Source: Eubacteriales bacterium
Lineage (GTDB): Bacteria; Bacillota; Clostridia; Christensenellales; UMGS416
Direction: 5' to 3'
Assembly (NCBI GenBank): GCA_028693155.1
Contig: JAQUVY010000015.1
Coordinates: 1-32,317, forward strand
DNA length: 32,317 bases
Position 1 is the stretch's first letter. Each line of letters starts with the position of its first letter. A program made the position numbers and the translations under genes. Shown piece after piece: positions 14,195 to 22,257 of the stretch. The notes below the pieces were generated by a model, which worked only from the letters and a program-made list of their open reading frames with translations, searched no databases and was not told the origin of the DNA.

Positions 14195-15577
14195 TCATTT
14201 CTCGGTTACGCCGCTGCGCTGCCCCAAAAACTCTCCCAGGGGCAGGGTGACTCTTCCGCCCGCGCCCCCGCCCAGGGTCTGAGAATTGGGCTTGGGCGCG
14301 TCGCCTGGCAGCGCGGCAATGCGCGCGTAAAAGGCCTCGGCCGCCTTGGATGACGTCTCGTCGAAATTCACGTTCATCACATGGTCGGTGTCGTTTTCCA
14401 GCGTTTCTCCACAAAGCAGCTGGCCATTTACGCCATACTCTCCCTTATGATCCTGCTCCAGCGTAATATCCTCCTGGGCAAAGGCGATCATGTGCGCGTC
14501 CGTTTTGGCTCCGGTGATTTCAAGATCGCCTTCGCAGTAAAGAAACACATAATTTCCCGGTCCGTTTTTTTCCGCGTCCGTATCGTAAAAAATATCACCG
14601 CCTGCAAAGATCATCAAGCCCGCCGTGTTGTTCTGGTTGGCCGGAACGCCCTTCACCGTTACGTCTCCCGTAACAAACAGCATCTTCCCGCCCATTTTAT
14701 AGCCCGTATCCACGGTGAAATCGCCGTCGTAAAACAAGATGGTATTGGCCGGGTTTTCAATAATGGCCTTTTGCCGGCCGCGGTTGCCGCTGATGACGGC
14801 AAAGCCGGGCAGGGACGCACCGTATTGCTGAATATAGCTGACGATGCCGCGTTTCCACAGCCCGCCGGACAGATCCGTCACACTCATGCTGCCGCTGTTA
14901 TCTTGGGCGATATAGTCGCCGATCCCCGCGGTGGCGTAGTTGGTTCTGGCTTGCCGGGAAATGGTCATTCCCGCGTCTGACCCCAGCACCACATCTCCGC
15001 TTTCCACATAAAACGACCCCGACAAATTATCTGCCCCGCCTTGCCCCATGACGATGGCGCAGCTGCCAAAGCCGCCGCCGCCCACCGTGCTTAAGGGGAG
15101 CCGCCGCACCGCCAGCGTCGCCTGCGCCGTGCGGCCGCCCAGCGTGGTGTCGGTGGTCGCCGTCACGGTGTACACGCCCTCTGTGCCTTGGGCAAGCGCC
15201 GTGTAGGCCGTGGGCGGTGTAATGGTCACCAGCGCCGCGTAGCGGCTGTCCAGCATATCGCGGGCGGCTTGGGCGATCTGGGCAAAAAACTGCTCATCGG
15301 TGGTCGTTTGGTCGGGGCGGGAAGCGGGCGAAGCGTTTGCCGCGGTCACCCAGACATCGTATTTTTCAACGGCGGCGCGCCGCAGCGCATCCACCGCCGC
15401 GTTTACCGCCGCTTCCGCGTCGTAATACTCGCCTTCGTAATCCTTAAGCTTGGCCGCCCGTTGGGCGTTGACTGTTGTCACCGATAGGATGGACAGGCCA
15501 AGAATGCTGAGGATCACCATCGCCAGCATGACATTGAGCAGCGCGGCACCGCGCCTGCCGTCTCTTTTCTTGTTCAT
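14195..15577 (-). CDS. PilX-like large minor pilin, possible tip adhesin
   Basis: A 460-residue protein. The N-terminus has a prepilin-like shape: basic leader, Gly10, then AALLNVMLAMVILSILGLSI. The residue at mature position 5 is Asn15 rather than the usual Glu. After a pilin-type helical stalk (to about 160) comes a large C-terminal part (about 165-420), rich in short GD(F/V)-x-V repeats (GDVVLGS, GDFTVDT, GDVTVKG, GDIFYDT, GDLEITG) that look like rungs of a right-handed beta-helix, resembling PilX/DUF7305-type proteins. It probably sits at the fibre tip as an adhesin or initiator; this is inference. Strong ribosome site GGGAAGGAGG. Placed between the minor pilins and pilM. Confidence 0.78.
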   Translation of the reverse strand: MNKKRDGRRGAALLNVMLAMVILSILGLSILSVTTVNAQRAAKLKDYEGEYYDAEAAVNAAVDALRRAAVEKYDVWVTAANASPASRPDQTTTDEQFFAQIAQAARDMLDSRYAALVTITPPTAYTALAQGTEGVYTVTATTDTTLGGRTAQATLAVRRLPLSTVGGGGFGSCAIVMGQGGADNLSGSFYVESGDVVLGSDAGMTISRQARTNYATAGIGDYIAQDNSGSMSVTDLSGGLWKRGIVSYIQQYGASLPGFAVISGNRGRQKAIIENPANTILFYDGDFTVDTGYKMGGKMLFVTGDVTVKGVPANQNNTAGLMIFAGGDIFYDTDAEKNGPGNYVFLYCEGDLEITGAKTDAHMIAFAQEDITLEQDHKGEYGVNGQLLCGETLENDTDHVMNVNFDETSSKAAEAFYARIAALPGDAPKPNSQTLGGGAGGRVTLPLGEFLGQRSGVTEK

Positions 15578-15597
15578 AAACCGCTCCTCCTTCCCGC

Positions 15598-16029
15598 TTA
15601 CCGCAGGGTCAGCCGGGTGGTCACCGCGTCGCTGCCCAGAGTCCCGCGCACGGTGACCTGCACAGACTTAGGCGTGCCGGCGTCGTACTCCACCTCCGGG
15701 ACAAACACCGCTACGCCCTGCGCCACAGTGGTCGTGCTTGTCCCCTGCCGACGAATCAGCGTTTCGTCCTGCAGGGTATATGTGATGTCGTCAATCAGCA
15801 AAGATTGATCCGCGCCCACGCTCACCGCGTGGCTGGCGCACGCTCGCACATCCTTGGAAACGTTGGCCATGACCAGACGCACCGTATCCAGCTCGCCGGT
15901 CACGGCGCTCACGCCCTCATAGGAGCGCAGGCCGCTGGAGATCAGCGCATAGCTGGCGGCCACCACAAGCACCGCAATGCCCATTGCCAGGATCAGCTCC
16001 ACCAGGGTAACTCCGCGCTTTTTCTTCAT
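15598..16029 (-). CDS. Minor type IV prepilin (PilW/GspJ-like)
   Basis: A 143-residue prepilin. Class III leader MKKKRG is cut before VTLVELILAMGIAVLV, with Glu at mature position 5. A hydrophobic helix and a small beta-rich head follow (LLIDDITYTL, VEYDAGTPKSVQVTVRG). It overlaps the upstream minor prepilin by 4 bases and precedes the PilX-like gene by 20. Such minor pilins prime fibre assembly. Size and position suggest the PilW/GspJ role, but subtype assignment is approximate. Confidence 0.85.
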   Translation of the reverse strand: MKKKRGVTLVELILAMGIAVLVVAASYALISSGLRSYEGVSAVTGELDTVRLVMANVSKDVRACASHAVSVGADQSLLIDDITYTLQDETLIRRQGTSTTTVAQGVAVFVPEVEYDAGTPKSVQVTVRGTLGSDAVTTRLTLR

Positions 16030-16826
16030 TCACCCACCCCCGCGACCAAAAACACATCCGAATACTCGGCCAGACGCTCCGTACCCGTCTGGCCGCGGTA
16101 TACGCTCACCGTCGCCTTTACCAGCGTCTCCTGCAGCTCACTGCTCTCCAACGTGTTGAGCAGATACGTCGAAGCCTGCGTCACCGAGAAACGATCGCTT
16201 TGCCCGGGCGCACACACCACGCTGGCCTTCATGCTGCCCGAAAAGGTGAGGGGGATCACCGCCCCACCGCTATAATTCTGGCCAAACACCAACGCCAGCA
16301 TGTTTGCGGGCGCCTCTCCGTGAAGTGTGGCCGCCGCAGCGCCGCCCCGCGTCATGGTCACCGCGTACGCTCCGCCCGCGCAGCTGACGGATACCCCGGT
16401 AACCCCCTGGGCAGACAGCGTTTTTCCGTCGGGCCCGGCCAAATACGCGCAGGTTCCCGCCGTGGCGTCGGTATAAATAAACAGATGCAGATAATCCCAC
16501 TGGGCGTCATCGGGCGGATGACCCTGCGGGCGGATCTGCACCTCATACCAAAAGGTGTCGGCAGAATTTTGGCGCACCTGGGAAACGGAATATGCATTGC
16601 GGCCGCCCTGTGTATCCCGCGCCAGCAGCGACTGATAATCGCCGCACGCCATCCCCTCCAGCAGCCCCTGCGCGGCCAGCGCCGCGTCGGTCGTCTTCTG
16701 AGAAACCGCCGCCGTGCGCGCCGAGGAGGCATACAAACTCAGCAACGGAATGGCAAGAATCGCCAAAACCGCCAACGCAACCATCACTTCCACCAGCGTC
16801 ATGCCGCGGTTGTTTCCATGCTTCAT
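16026..16826 (-). CDS. Minor type IV prepilin (PilV/GspI-like)
   Basis: A 266-residue prepilin with a short leader MKHGNNRG cut before MTLVEVMVALAVLAILAIP; Glu13 is mature residue 5. The head domain is larger than usual (about 200 residues) and beta-rich, with cysteines near CAYLAG, SCAGG and VCAPG that could form a disulfide. It starts 21 bases after pilD and is coupled to the next prepilin by a 4-base overlap. The TLVEVMVA signature is typical of PilV/GspI. Confidence 0.85.
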   Translation of the reverse strand: MKHGNNRGMTLVEVMVALAVLAILAIPLLSLYASSARTAAVSQKTTDAALAAQGLLEGMACGDYQSLLARDTQGGRNAYSVSQVRQNSADTFWYEVQIRPQGHPPDDAQWDYLHLFIYTDATAGTCAYLAGPDGKTLSAQGVTGVSVSCAGGAYAVTMTRGGAAAATLHGEAPANMLALVFGQNYSGGAVIPLTFSGSMKASVVCAPGQSDRFSVTQASTYLLNTLESSELQETLVKATVSVYRGQTGTERLAEYSDVFLVAGVGE

Positions 16827-16847
16827 CAGTCTCTCCCCCTTCCGCCT

Positions 16848-17621
16848 TCAGATCAGCAGGCTCAAATACCACCGGATCACGGACGGCCCAAACAAAAAGG
16901 CCGCCACTGTACCCATCGCCAAAAACGGCCCGAAGGGCATATACGCCCCCCGCTTGAGCCGACCGGTCGCCAAACCCACGCCGCCAACCGCACCGCCCAG
17001 CACCACGGCCAGCAAAAGCGCCAGCAGCGTTGCCTGCCAGCCCAGAAAAAGCCCGGCGAACGCCATCATCTTGACATCGCCCAAGCCCATACCCTCTTTT
17101 TTATACACCAGCCGACCCAGGCCATCCACCGCCAGCAGCGGCAGCGCACCGGCAGCCGCACCCAGCAGGCCGTCCCACCAGGGCGCGCGCACCAGCTGAT
17201 ACGCCAGCCCGCAGATCCGTCCGATCAGCACCAGCCCGTTGGGGATGATGCTTTCATCCAGATCAATAAAGGCGATGATCACCAGCAGGGAAACCAGCAC
17301 CAGCCCGGCCAGGCACTGCCAGGTGACGCCGCAGACGGCATACACCGCCAAATACAGCAGGCAGGTGAGGCTTTCCACCAGGGCATACCGCCCCGAATAG
17401 CGCGCGCCGCAATGGCGGCAGCGGCCGCGGGTGAAGAGCCAGGTGAACACCGGGATCATATCCAAAACGCCCAGGCGATGGCCGCAGGTGCCGCAGGCCG
17501 ACGCGGGTCGCACCACCGACTTGCCCTGGGGAATGCGATAAATGCACACGTTGAAGAACGAACCCATGACCAGCCCCAGCAGGCCGATCAAAACATAAGT
17601 ATAGGCAGTCATAAAATCCAT
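16848..17621 (-). CDS. pilD: Prepilin peptidase / N-methyltransferase PilD
   Basis: A 257-residue membrane enzyme that removes the leader from all prepilins of this operon and methylates the new N-terminus. It begins with the GSFFNVCIYRIP motif, then two zinc-binding CxxC pairs (CGTC, CRHC) in the cytoplasmic loop. The two catalytic aspartates lie in FIDLDE and GLGDVK, the aspartyl-protease signature of the family. About eight membrane helices. The ribosome site (GGGAAC) is weaker than that of pilin. Separated from the pilin gene by 104 bases with two strong hairpins, probably lowering its output relative to pilin. Confidence 0.95.
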   Translation of the reverse strand: MDFMTAYTYVLIGLLGLVMGSFFNVCIYRIPQGKSVVRPASACGTCGHRLGVLDMIPVFTWLFTRGRCRHCGARYSGRYALVESLTCLLYLAVYAVCGVTWQCLAGLVLVSLLVIIAFIDLDESIIPNGLVLIGRICGLAYQLVRAPWWDGLLGAAAGALPLLAVDGLGRLVYKKEGMGLGDVKMMAFAGLFLGWQATLLALLLAVVLGGAVGGVGLATGRLKRGAYMPFGPFLAMGTVAAFLFGPSVIRWYLSLLI

Positions 17622-17646
17622 GCTCGTTCCCTTTCACAGCTTCCAC

Positions 17647-17712
17647 GGGAAAGCGTCTTTGCCGCGCAGAGGCGCTTTCCCGCAAAAGCGGGGAGCCGGT
17701 GCGCACCGGCTC
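17647..17712 (-). other. Hairpin pair between pilin and pilD
   Basis: A perfect 20-base palindrome centred in GAGCCGGTGC / GCACCGGCTC (17693-17712), then stem GGGAAAGCG / CGCTTTCCC (17647-17681). Neither is followed by a T-run on the minus strand, so they look like partial terminators or 3' stabilisers of pilin mRNA rather than full stops. Confidence 0.65.
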
Positions 17713-17725
17713 GGTAAAATGTTTT

Positions 17726-18103
17726 TTAGCTGATGGCGTTCTTGTTGGTGACGGAAGCCAAGCCGTTGGCGTCGATGGCGATACGGCCCAGCACCTTGGC
17801 GGGGTCGATGTCGGTGTCAACCTTGGGGGCCAGATCGCCCAGATCGGTGTTCAGATCGGCCAGGGTGGTATAGCTGGTCAGAGCGGTAGCGTCGATATCC
17901 GTGGCGTTCAGCGCGTTGTACACGTTGATGGCGTTGGCATACTCGGCGGCGGCGGCTACCTGCGTGGCAATCTCAGCGCGCTGGCTGATGCCCACAAAGT
18001 TGGGGATGGCGACGGCGGCCAGGATGGCCAGGATGGCAATCACGACGATCAGTTCGATCAGCGTGAAGCCCTTGCGGTTCTTGTTCTTCTTCTGGTTGTT
18101 CAT
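17726..18103 (-). CDS. pilA: Major type IV pilin
   Basis: A 125-residue prepilin with a basic 12-residue leader ending in KG and mature N-terminus FTLIELIVVIAILAILAAVA (Glu5 present). The mature pilin is only 113 residues, very acidic and Ala/Asp/Thr-rich. It has no cysteine, so the usual C-terminal disulfide loop is missing; calcium or packing may stabilise the head (inference). Strong ribosome site AAGGAGAGGG. The gene is insulated by hairpins on both sides (18131-18152 and 17647-17712), consistent with higher and separately stable expression as the main subunit. Placed between the platform protein and the prepilin peptidase. Confidence 0.93.
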   Translation of the reverse strand: MNNQKKNKNRKGFTLIELIVVIAILAILAAVAIPNFVGISQRAEIATQVAAAAEYANAINVYNALNATDIDATALTSYTTLADLNTDLGDLAPKVDTDIDPAKVLGRIAIDANGLASVTNKNAIS

Positions 18104-18130
18104 GTTTTCCCTCTCCTTGTTCCTTTTATT

Positions 18131-18152
18131 AAAACTCCTTTTGGGGAGTTTT
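18131..18152 (-). other. Stem-loop before the pilin gene
   Basis: Stem AAAACTCC / GGAGTTTT with a 6-base loop, 28 bases upstream of the pilin ATG and just after the pilC stop. It could be a processing site or 5' stabiliser, or a weak terminator that trims read-through. No promoter is visible in this gap. Confidence 0.55.
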
Positions 18153-18159
18153 GCGGGCG

Positions 18160-19371
18160 TTAAAACGACACAGCGTTATATATGCCAAACATGGGCAGCA
18201 CCACCGAAAGCACGATGACCAGCACCAGCACACCCATCAGGGCAATGATGACCGGCTCTAAAATGGCCAAAATGCGCGCCATGGCGGAATCGGATTCTTC
18301 CTCATAAAACTCCGCCGCCTGTCTCAGCATATCGTCCAGCGTACCGGACTCCTCACCCATACGCACCATGTGGATCACCATCATGGGGAAAATATCGATC
18401 TCCTGCAGAGACGCCGCGATGCCCCGTCCCTTGCTCACCTCGTTGACCACCTGCTCCATTTTTTCCGAAATAAAGAGGTTGCCCACGTTGCGCCCGGCGA
18501 TGGACAGCGCGTTGGTGATGGAAACGCCGGCGATGGACAGCCCCGCCAGGCTGCGGGTAAAGCGGGCGGAAAATACCTTGACGATCTGCTTGCCGATGAG
18601 CGGCAGGCGCAGGGTCAGCCGGGCGTTAAACCGTCGGCCGGGCGTGCTGCGGGCAAACACAACGACACCCGTCACAAGCGCGATGAGGGCGATCACCACC
18701 GCCACCACATTGGTGGTCAAAAAGTTGCTGATGCTCAGCATGACCTGGGTCAGCTTGGGCAACGCCGCGTTGGAGGTGGCATACAGGTCGGCAAAGCGCG
18801 GCACGATGACCGTCATCAAAAAGAGCACCACCCCCACGGCCAGCACCAGCAATGCCGTGGGATAAGCCAAAGCGGACTTGACGCGGTTGACGATCTTATA
18901 TTCCTTGGTCAGGGTCAGCCCCACCTGGGCAAGCGCCGCCTCCAGCGTGCCCGAGGCCTCGCCCGACTCCACCATGCTCAAAAACAGCTCGGGAAAGCGC
19001 TTTTCATGATCGCGAAACGCCGCGGACAGGCTGCGCCCCTGCTGAATTTTTTCCTGCACGTCCATGAGCACCTTTTTCAGCTGCTTGTGCTCGGTCTGGC
19101 TGCGCATGATCTCCAGCGCCTGCACAATGGGCACCCCCGCGTGCAGCACCGCCGCCGCCTGGTTGCAAAACACCGCCAGCGCCTTGCCAGGAATCCGAAC
19201 GCGCAGTTCGATATCCCTATGGCTGGAGGGGCTGTCCAGCGCCTGAATCTGCACCGGAAAAAAGTCCTTTTGCCGAATCAGCGCGGTCACGGCCCTGCGA
19301 TCGACCGCCTCTACGAAGCTCTCGATGCGGTCTCCCTGCAAATTCTTCGCAGTATATCGGAATCTTGGCAT
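18160..19371 (-). CDS. pilC: Type IV pilus platform protein PilC
   Basis: A 403-residue polytopic inner-membrane protein of the PilC/GspF family, the platform on which PilB and PilT act. A short N-terminal domain (FRYTAKNLQGDRIES) leads to two repeated T2SSF domains (about 70-190 and 270-395). Each has the family's glycine-rich turn (GVPIVQALEIM, GVSITNALSIAG) and MVESGEASGTL / MVRMGEESGTL motifs, followed by membrane helices. Length and motif spacing are standard. AAGGAG precedes the ATG; pilT ends 12 bases upstream. Confidence 0.95.
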   Translation of the reverse strand: MPRFRYTAKNLQGDRIESFVEAVDRRAVTALIRQKDFFPVQIQALDSPSSHRDIELRVRIPGKALAVFCNQAAAVLHAGVPIVQALEIMRSQTEHKQLKKVLMDVQEKIQQGRSLSAAFRDHEKRFPELFLSMVESGEASGTLEAALAQVGLTLTKEYKIVNRVKSALAYPTALLVLAVGVVLFLMTVIVPRFADLYATSNAALPKLTQVMLSISNFLTTNVVAVVIALIALVTGVVVFARSTPGRRFNARLTLRLPLIGKQIVKVFSARFTRSLAGLSIAGVSITNALSIAGRNVGNLFISEKMEQVVNEVSKGRGIAASLQEIDIFPMMVIHMVRMGEESGTLDDMLRQAAEFYEEESDSAMARILAILEPVIIALMGVLVLVIVLSVVLPMFGIYNAVSF

Positions 19372-19383
19372 GCTTCTTCTCCT

Positions 19384-20436
19384 TTACAGTGCATTTTTGC
19401 GCACGTACTGGGCATCGGTGCTGTAAAGCACCGCATCGTCCAGCGTGATCATTCTGCGCCGGTACAGCTCCAAAATGGAACGATCCATGGGGATCATGCC
19501 CTGCGCCGCGCCGGTGGCGATGGCGTTGTTGATCTGCGGGGTCTTGTTCTCGCGGATCAGGTTGCGGATGGCGTCATTGACCGCCATAATTTCCACCGCT
19601 ACCTGCCTGCGGCCGTCCACCGTGGGGATCAGCTGCTGCGAGACCACCGCTTGCAGCGTCATAGACAGCTGCGTGCGGATCTGCTGCTGCTGCGCCGGGG
19701 GGAACACGTCGATGACGCGGTCGATGGTCTTGGCGGCGCCCACCGTATGCAGCGTGGAAAACACCAGATGGCCGGTTTCCGCGGCGGTCAGCGCAATGGA
19801 AATGGTTTCCAGATCGCGCATCTCGCCCACCAGAATAATATCCGGGTCTTCCCGCAGCGCGGCGCGCAGCGCCGAGGCAAAGCTGCCCGAATCCATGCCG
19901 ATCTCCCGCTGGTTGACAATGCAGCGGTCGTGCCGGTGCAGGTACTCGATGGGATCCTCCAGCGTGATGATGTGCGCCGAGCGGTTTTTATTGATAAAGT
20001 CGATCAAGGCGGCCAGCGTGGTGGATTTGCCCGAGCCCGTCGGCCCGGTCACCAGCACCAGTCCCCGGCTCAGGTTGGCAAGCTCCGCCACCTGCGGGGG
20101 CATGTTCAGCTCTTGCAGGGACTTAATGCGCGTGGATACGCGCCGCAGCGCCAGCGCCACTGCGCCCCGCTGTTTAAACGCGTTCATTCGGTAGCGGGAG
20201 AGCCCCGGGATGGACACAGCCAGATCCAGCTCGCCCTGCTGCTCAAAGCGGGCAAACTGTTCCTGGCTCATCAGCTCCCGCGCCACGGCCAGCGTTTCGG
20301 CGGGCTGCGCCGCCACCGTCCCCACCCGCTCCAGGCGGCCGCCCACCCGCAGCACCGGCGGAATGCCCACCGTGAGGTGAATATCCGAAGCGTCTCGCTC
20401 CTCAGCCTGCCTGACGCAGGCCATCCAATCTATCAT
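19384..20436 (-). CDS. pilT: Type IV pilus retraction ATPase PilT
   Basis: A 350-residue hexameric ATPase that depolymerises the pilus and powers twitching. SDIHLTVG opens the N-terminal PAS-like domain, then Walker A GPTGSGKST with Lys137, the Asp box HIITLEDPIEY, Walker B DIILVGEMRD and the His box TGHLVFSTLHT. The C-terminal AIRNLIRENKTPQI is PilT-type. The frame is open to 20535, but the ATG at 20436 has AAGGAG nine bases upstream and matches usual PilT length. It follows pilB by 16 bases. Its presence predicts dynamic, retractable pili. Confidence 0.95.
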   Translation of the reverse strand: MIDWMACVRQAEERDASDIHLTVGIPPVLRVGGRLERVGTVAAQPAETLAVARELMSQEQFARFEQQGELDLAVSIPGLSRYRMNAFKQRGAVALALRRVSTRIKSLQELNMPPQVAELANLSRGLVLVTGPTGSGKSTTLAALIDFINKNRSAHIITLEDPIEYLHRHDRCIVNQREIGMDSGSFASALRAALREDPDIILVGEMRDLETISIALTAAETGHLVFSTLHTVGAAKTIDRVIDVFPPAQQQQIRTQLSMTLQAVVSQQLIPTVDGRRQVAVEIMAVNDAIRNLIRENKTPQINNAIATGAAQGMIPMDRSILELYRRRMITLDDAVLYSTDAQYVRKNAL

Positions 20437-20452
20437 ATCCGTGCGCTCCTTA

Positions 20453-22135
20453 TCAGCCGTTATCCTGGCTAAAGGCCACCGCAGTGGCATCGGCCAACGA
20501 AATACGCTCCTGCGCCAGCAGCTGACTACAGGCATTTTTCAGCGTGGTCATCCCCTGGGCGATGGCATGATCCCGCAGCTCATCGGTCGTCGCGCCGCGG
20601 TGGATCATCTCCCGCAGCTCGCGGTCGACGGGCATCACCTCGTGTACCGCCATGCGCCCGCGATAGCCGGTGCCGTTGCAGGCCTGGCAGCCCCGGCCGT
20701 GATAGACCACCGCGTCGGCGGGCAGCCCAAAAGCCGCCAGCTCTTCGGGGCGGCAGGACGCCTCCTCCCGGCAGCTGGGGCATATCTTGCGCACCAGACG
20801 CTGGGCAATGACGCCCACCAGCGCGCTGGAAAGCATGTAGGGCGCCACGCCCATGTCCATCAAGCGCGCCACGGTGGCCGCGGCGTCGTTGGTGTGGATG
20901 GTGGACAGCACCAAATGACCGGTAATGGCGGCGCGAATGGCAATTTCCACCGTTTCGCGGTCGCGGATCTCCCCGATCATGATGATGTCGGGATCCTGTC
21001 GCAAAATGGAGCGTAGGCCGACGGCAAAGTCCAGCCCGGCCTTGGTGTTCACCTGCACCTGGTTCAGCCCCGCGATAGTATACTCCACCGGGTCCTCAAC
21101 GGTGATGATGTTGCGATCCTCGGCGTTGAGCTCGTTGAGCATGGTGTACAGCGTGGTGGATTTCCCCGAACCGGTGGGGCCGGTCACCAGGATAATCCCG
21201 TGGGGGTTCTTCAGCAGCTCGTCAAACTTATGCAGATTTTCCTCGGTAAAGCCCAGCTCGGACTTGGGCAGGAGGAACGAGTTTCGGTCCAGAATGCGCA
21301 GCACCGCCTTCTCGCCAAAAATGGTGGGGAGAATGGAGATACGCACATCGGCCGCGTGCCCCAATATATTCAGCTCGCACCGGCCGTCCTGGGGCAGGCG
21401 CTTTTCGGCGATGTTCAAATTGCTCATGATCTTGATGCGCGTCAGCATGGCTGAATGGGCGTTGCGCGGCGTGGTCAACACCTGCACCAGCGACCCGTCC
21501 AGGCGCATACGCACCCGCACCTCATCTTCCTGAGGTTCAATATGGATATCCGAAGCGCCCGCGCGCACGGCTCGCTCCAGCAAAGAATCGATCAGGCGAA
21601 CGATGAGCGCGTTCCCCACCTCATCCCGCCCCTCGGACAGCTGCGCCGCCTGTTCCACATCGCTTTCGCGCTGAAACTCCTCAATGGCGCGCTCGGCGGC
21701 CACGTTGCCGTAGAGATCATCAATGGCATGGTCGATCATCTGGCGATTGCTGGCCAGCGGCTCCACTTCCATCTGTGAGCTCATGCCCACGTCCTGAATG
21801 GCCGCCATATCCAGCGGATCCTCCATGGCGACCCAAAGCTTGCCCGCCTCCACGCGCACCGGCACCAAATGGTTGCGCCGCGCCATGCTCTGGGGCACCA
21901 GCTCGATCATGCTTTTGGAGATCACAACGGCGGCCAGGTCGATAAACCGCACACCGCCCTGGCGGACGATGACCTCCTCGATCTGCTGCTGAGTCACCCA
22001 GCCCCGCTCCACCAGAATAGGCCCCAGCTTTTGACCTTCACTCTGCTTCTGGCAGCTTATGGCCTCTTCCAGCTGCTCGGGGCTAATCAAGCCAGCTTCC
22101 AGCAACATTTCGCCTAAAAATTTCCGTGTGGCCAT
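20453..22135 (-). CDS. pilB: Type IV pilus extension ATPase PilB
   Basis: A 560-residue GspE/PilB ATPase that drives pilin polymerisation. The N-terminal MshEN-type domain (FLGEMLLEAGLISPEQLEEAI, then VRFIDLAAV) may bind nucleotide or c-di-GMP in this family. The core has SDIHIEPQ, Walker A GPTGSGKST (Lys325), NIITVEDPVEY, Walker B DIIMIGEIRD and the His box TGHLVLSTIHT. A four-cysteine zinc site follows (CPSC, CQAC). First gene of the 11-gene pilus operon, 38 bases downstream of an extended -10 promoter. No RXXR-type c-di-GMP motif can be assigned with confidence. Confidence 0.96.
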   Translation of the reverse strand: MATRKFLGEMLLEAGLISPEQLEEAISCQKQSEGQKLGPILVERGWVTQQQIEEVIVRQGGVRFIDLAAVVISKSMIELVPQSMARRNHLVPVRVEAGKLWVAMEDPLDMAAIQDVGMSSQMEVEPLASNRQMIDHAIDDLYGNVAAERAIEEFQRESDVEQAAQLSEGRDEVGNALIVRLIDSLLERAVRAGASDIHIEPQEDEVRVRMRLDGSLVQVLTTPRNAHSAMLTRIKIMSNLNIAEKRLPQDGRCELNILGHAADVRISILPTIFGEKAVLRILDRNSFLLPKSELGFTEENLHKFDELLKNPHGIILVTGPTGSGKSTTLYTMLNELNAEDRNIITVEDPVEYTIAGLNQVQVNTKAGLDFAVGLRSILRQDPDIIMIGEIRDRETVEIAIRAAITGHLVLSTIHTNDAAATVARLMDMGVAPYMLSSALVGVIAQRLVRKICPSCREEASCRPEELAAFGLPADAVVYHGRGCQACNGTGYRGRMAVHEVMPVDRELREMIHRGATTDELRDHAIAQGMTTLKNACSQLLAQERISLADATAVAFSQDNG

Positions 22136-22172
22136 AATCGCGGTTCTGCCTCGCTAATTAATTTGATGTTTT

Positions 22173-22181
22173 AGTATACCA
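22173..22181 (-). promoter_or_regulatory. Extended -10 promoter of the pilus operon
   Basis: Minus-strand TGG-TATACT with -10 at 22173-22178 and no recognisable -35. It is the only promoter seen for the 10-kb operon, so an activator is plausible. Confidence 0.65.
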
Positions 22182-22257
22182 CATTATCTACATTCGTGGG
22201 CTGTTTTTCTGCATAAATATCCGTTTTCCCGCTCATTTTTTGAGAAATATCGGTTCT

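Noticed and set aside
18370-20472. A 700-codon open frame on the plus strand opposite pilC and pilT
   Set aside because: It is a shadow of GC-rich codon use: pilC and pilT on the other strand carry every family motif, and the antisense product is rich in His, Arg and Gln with no domain.
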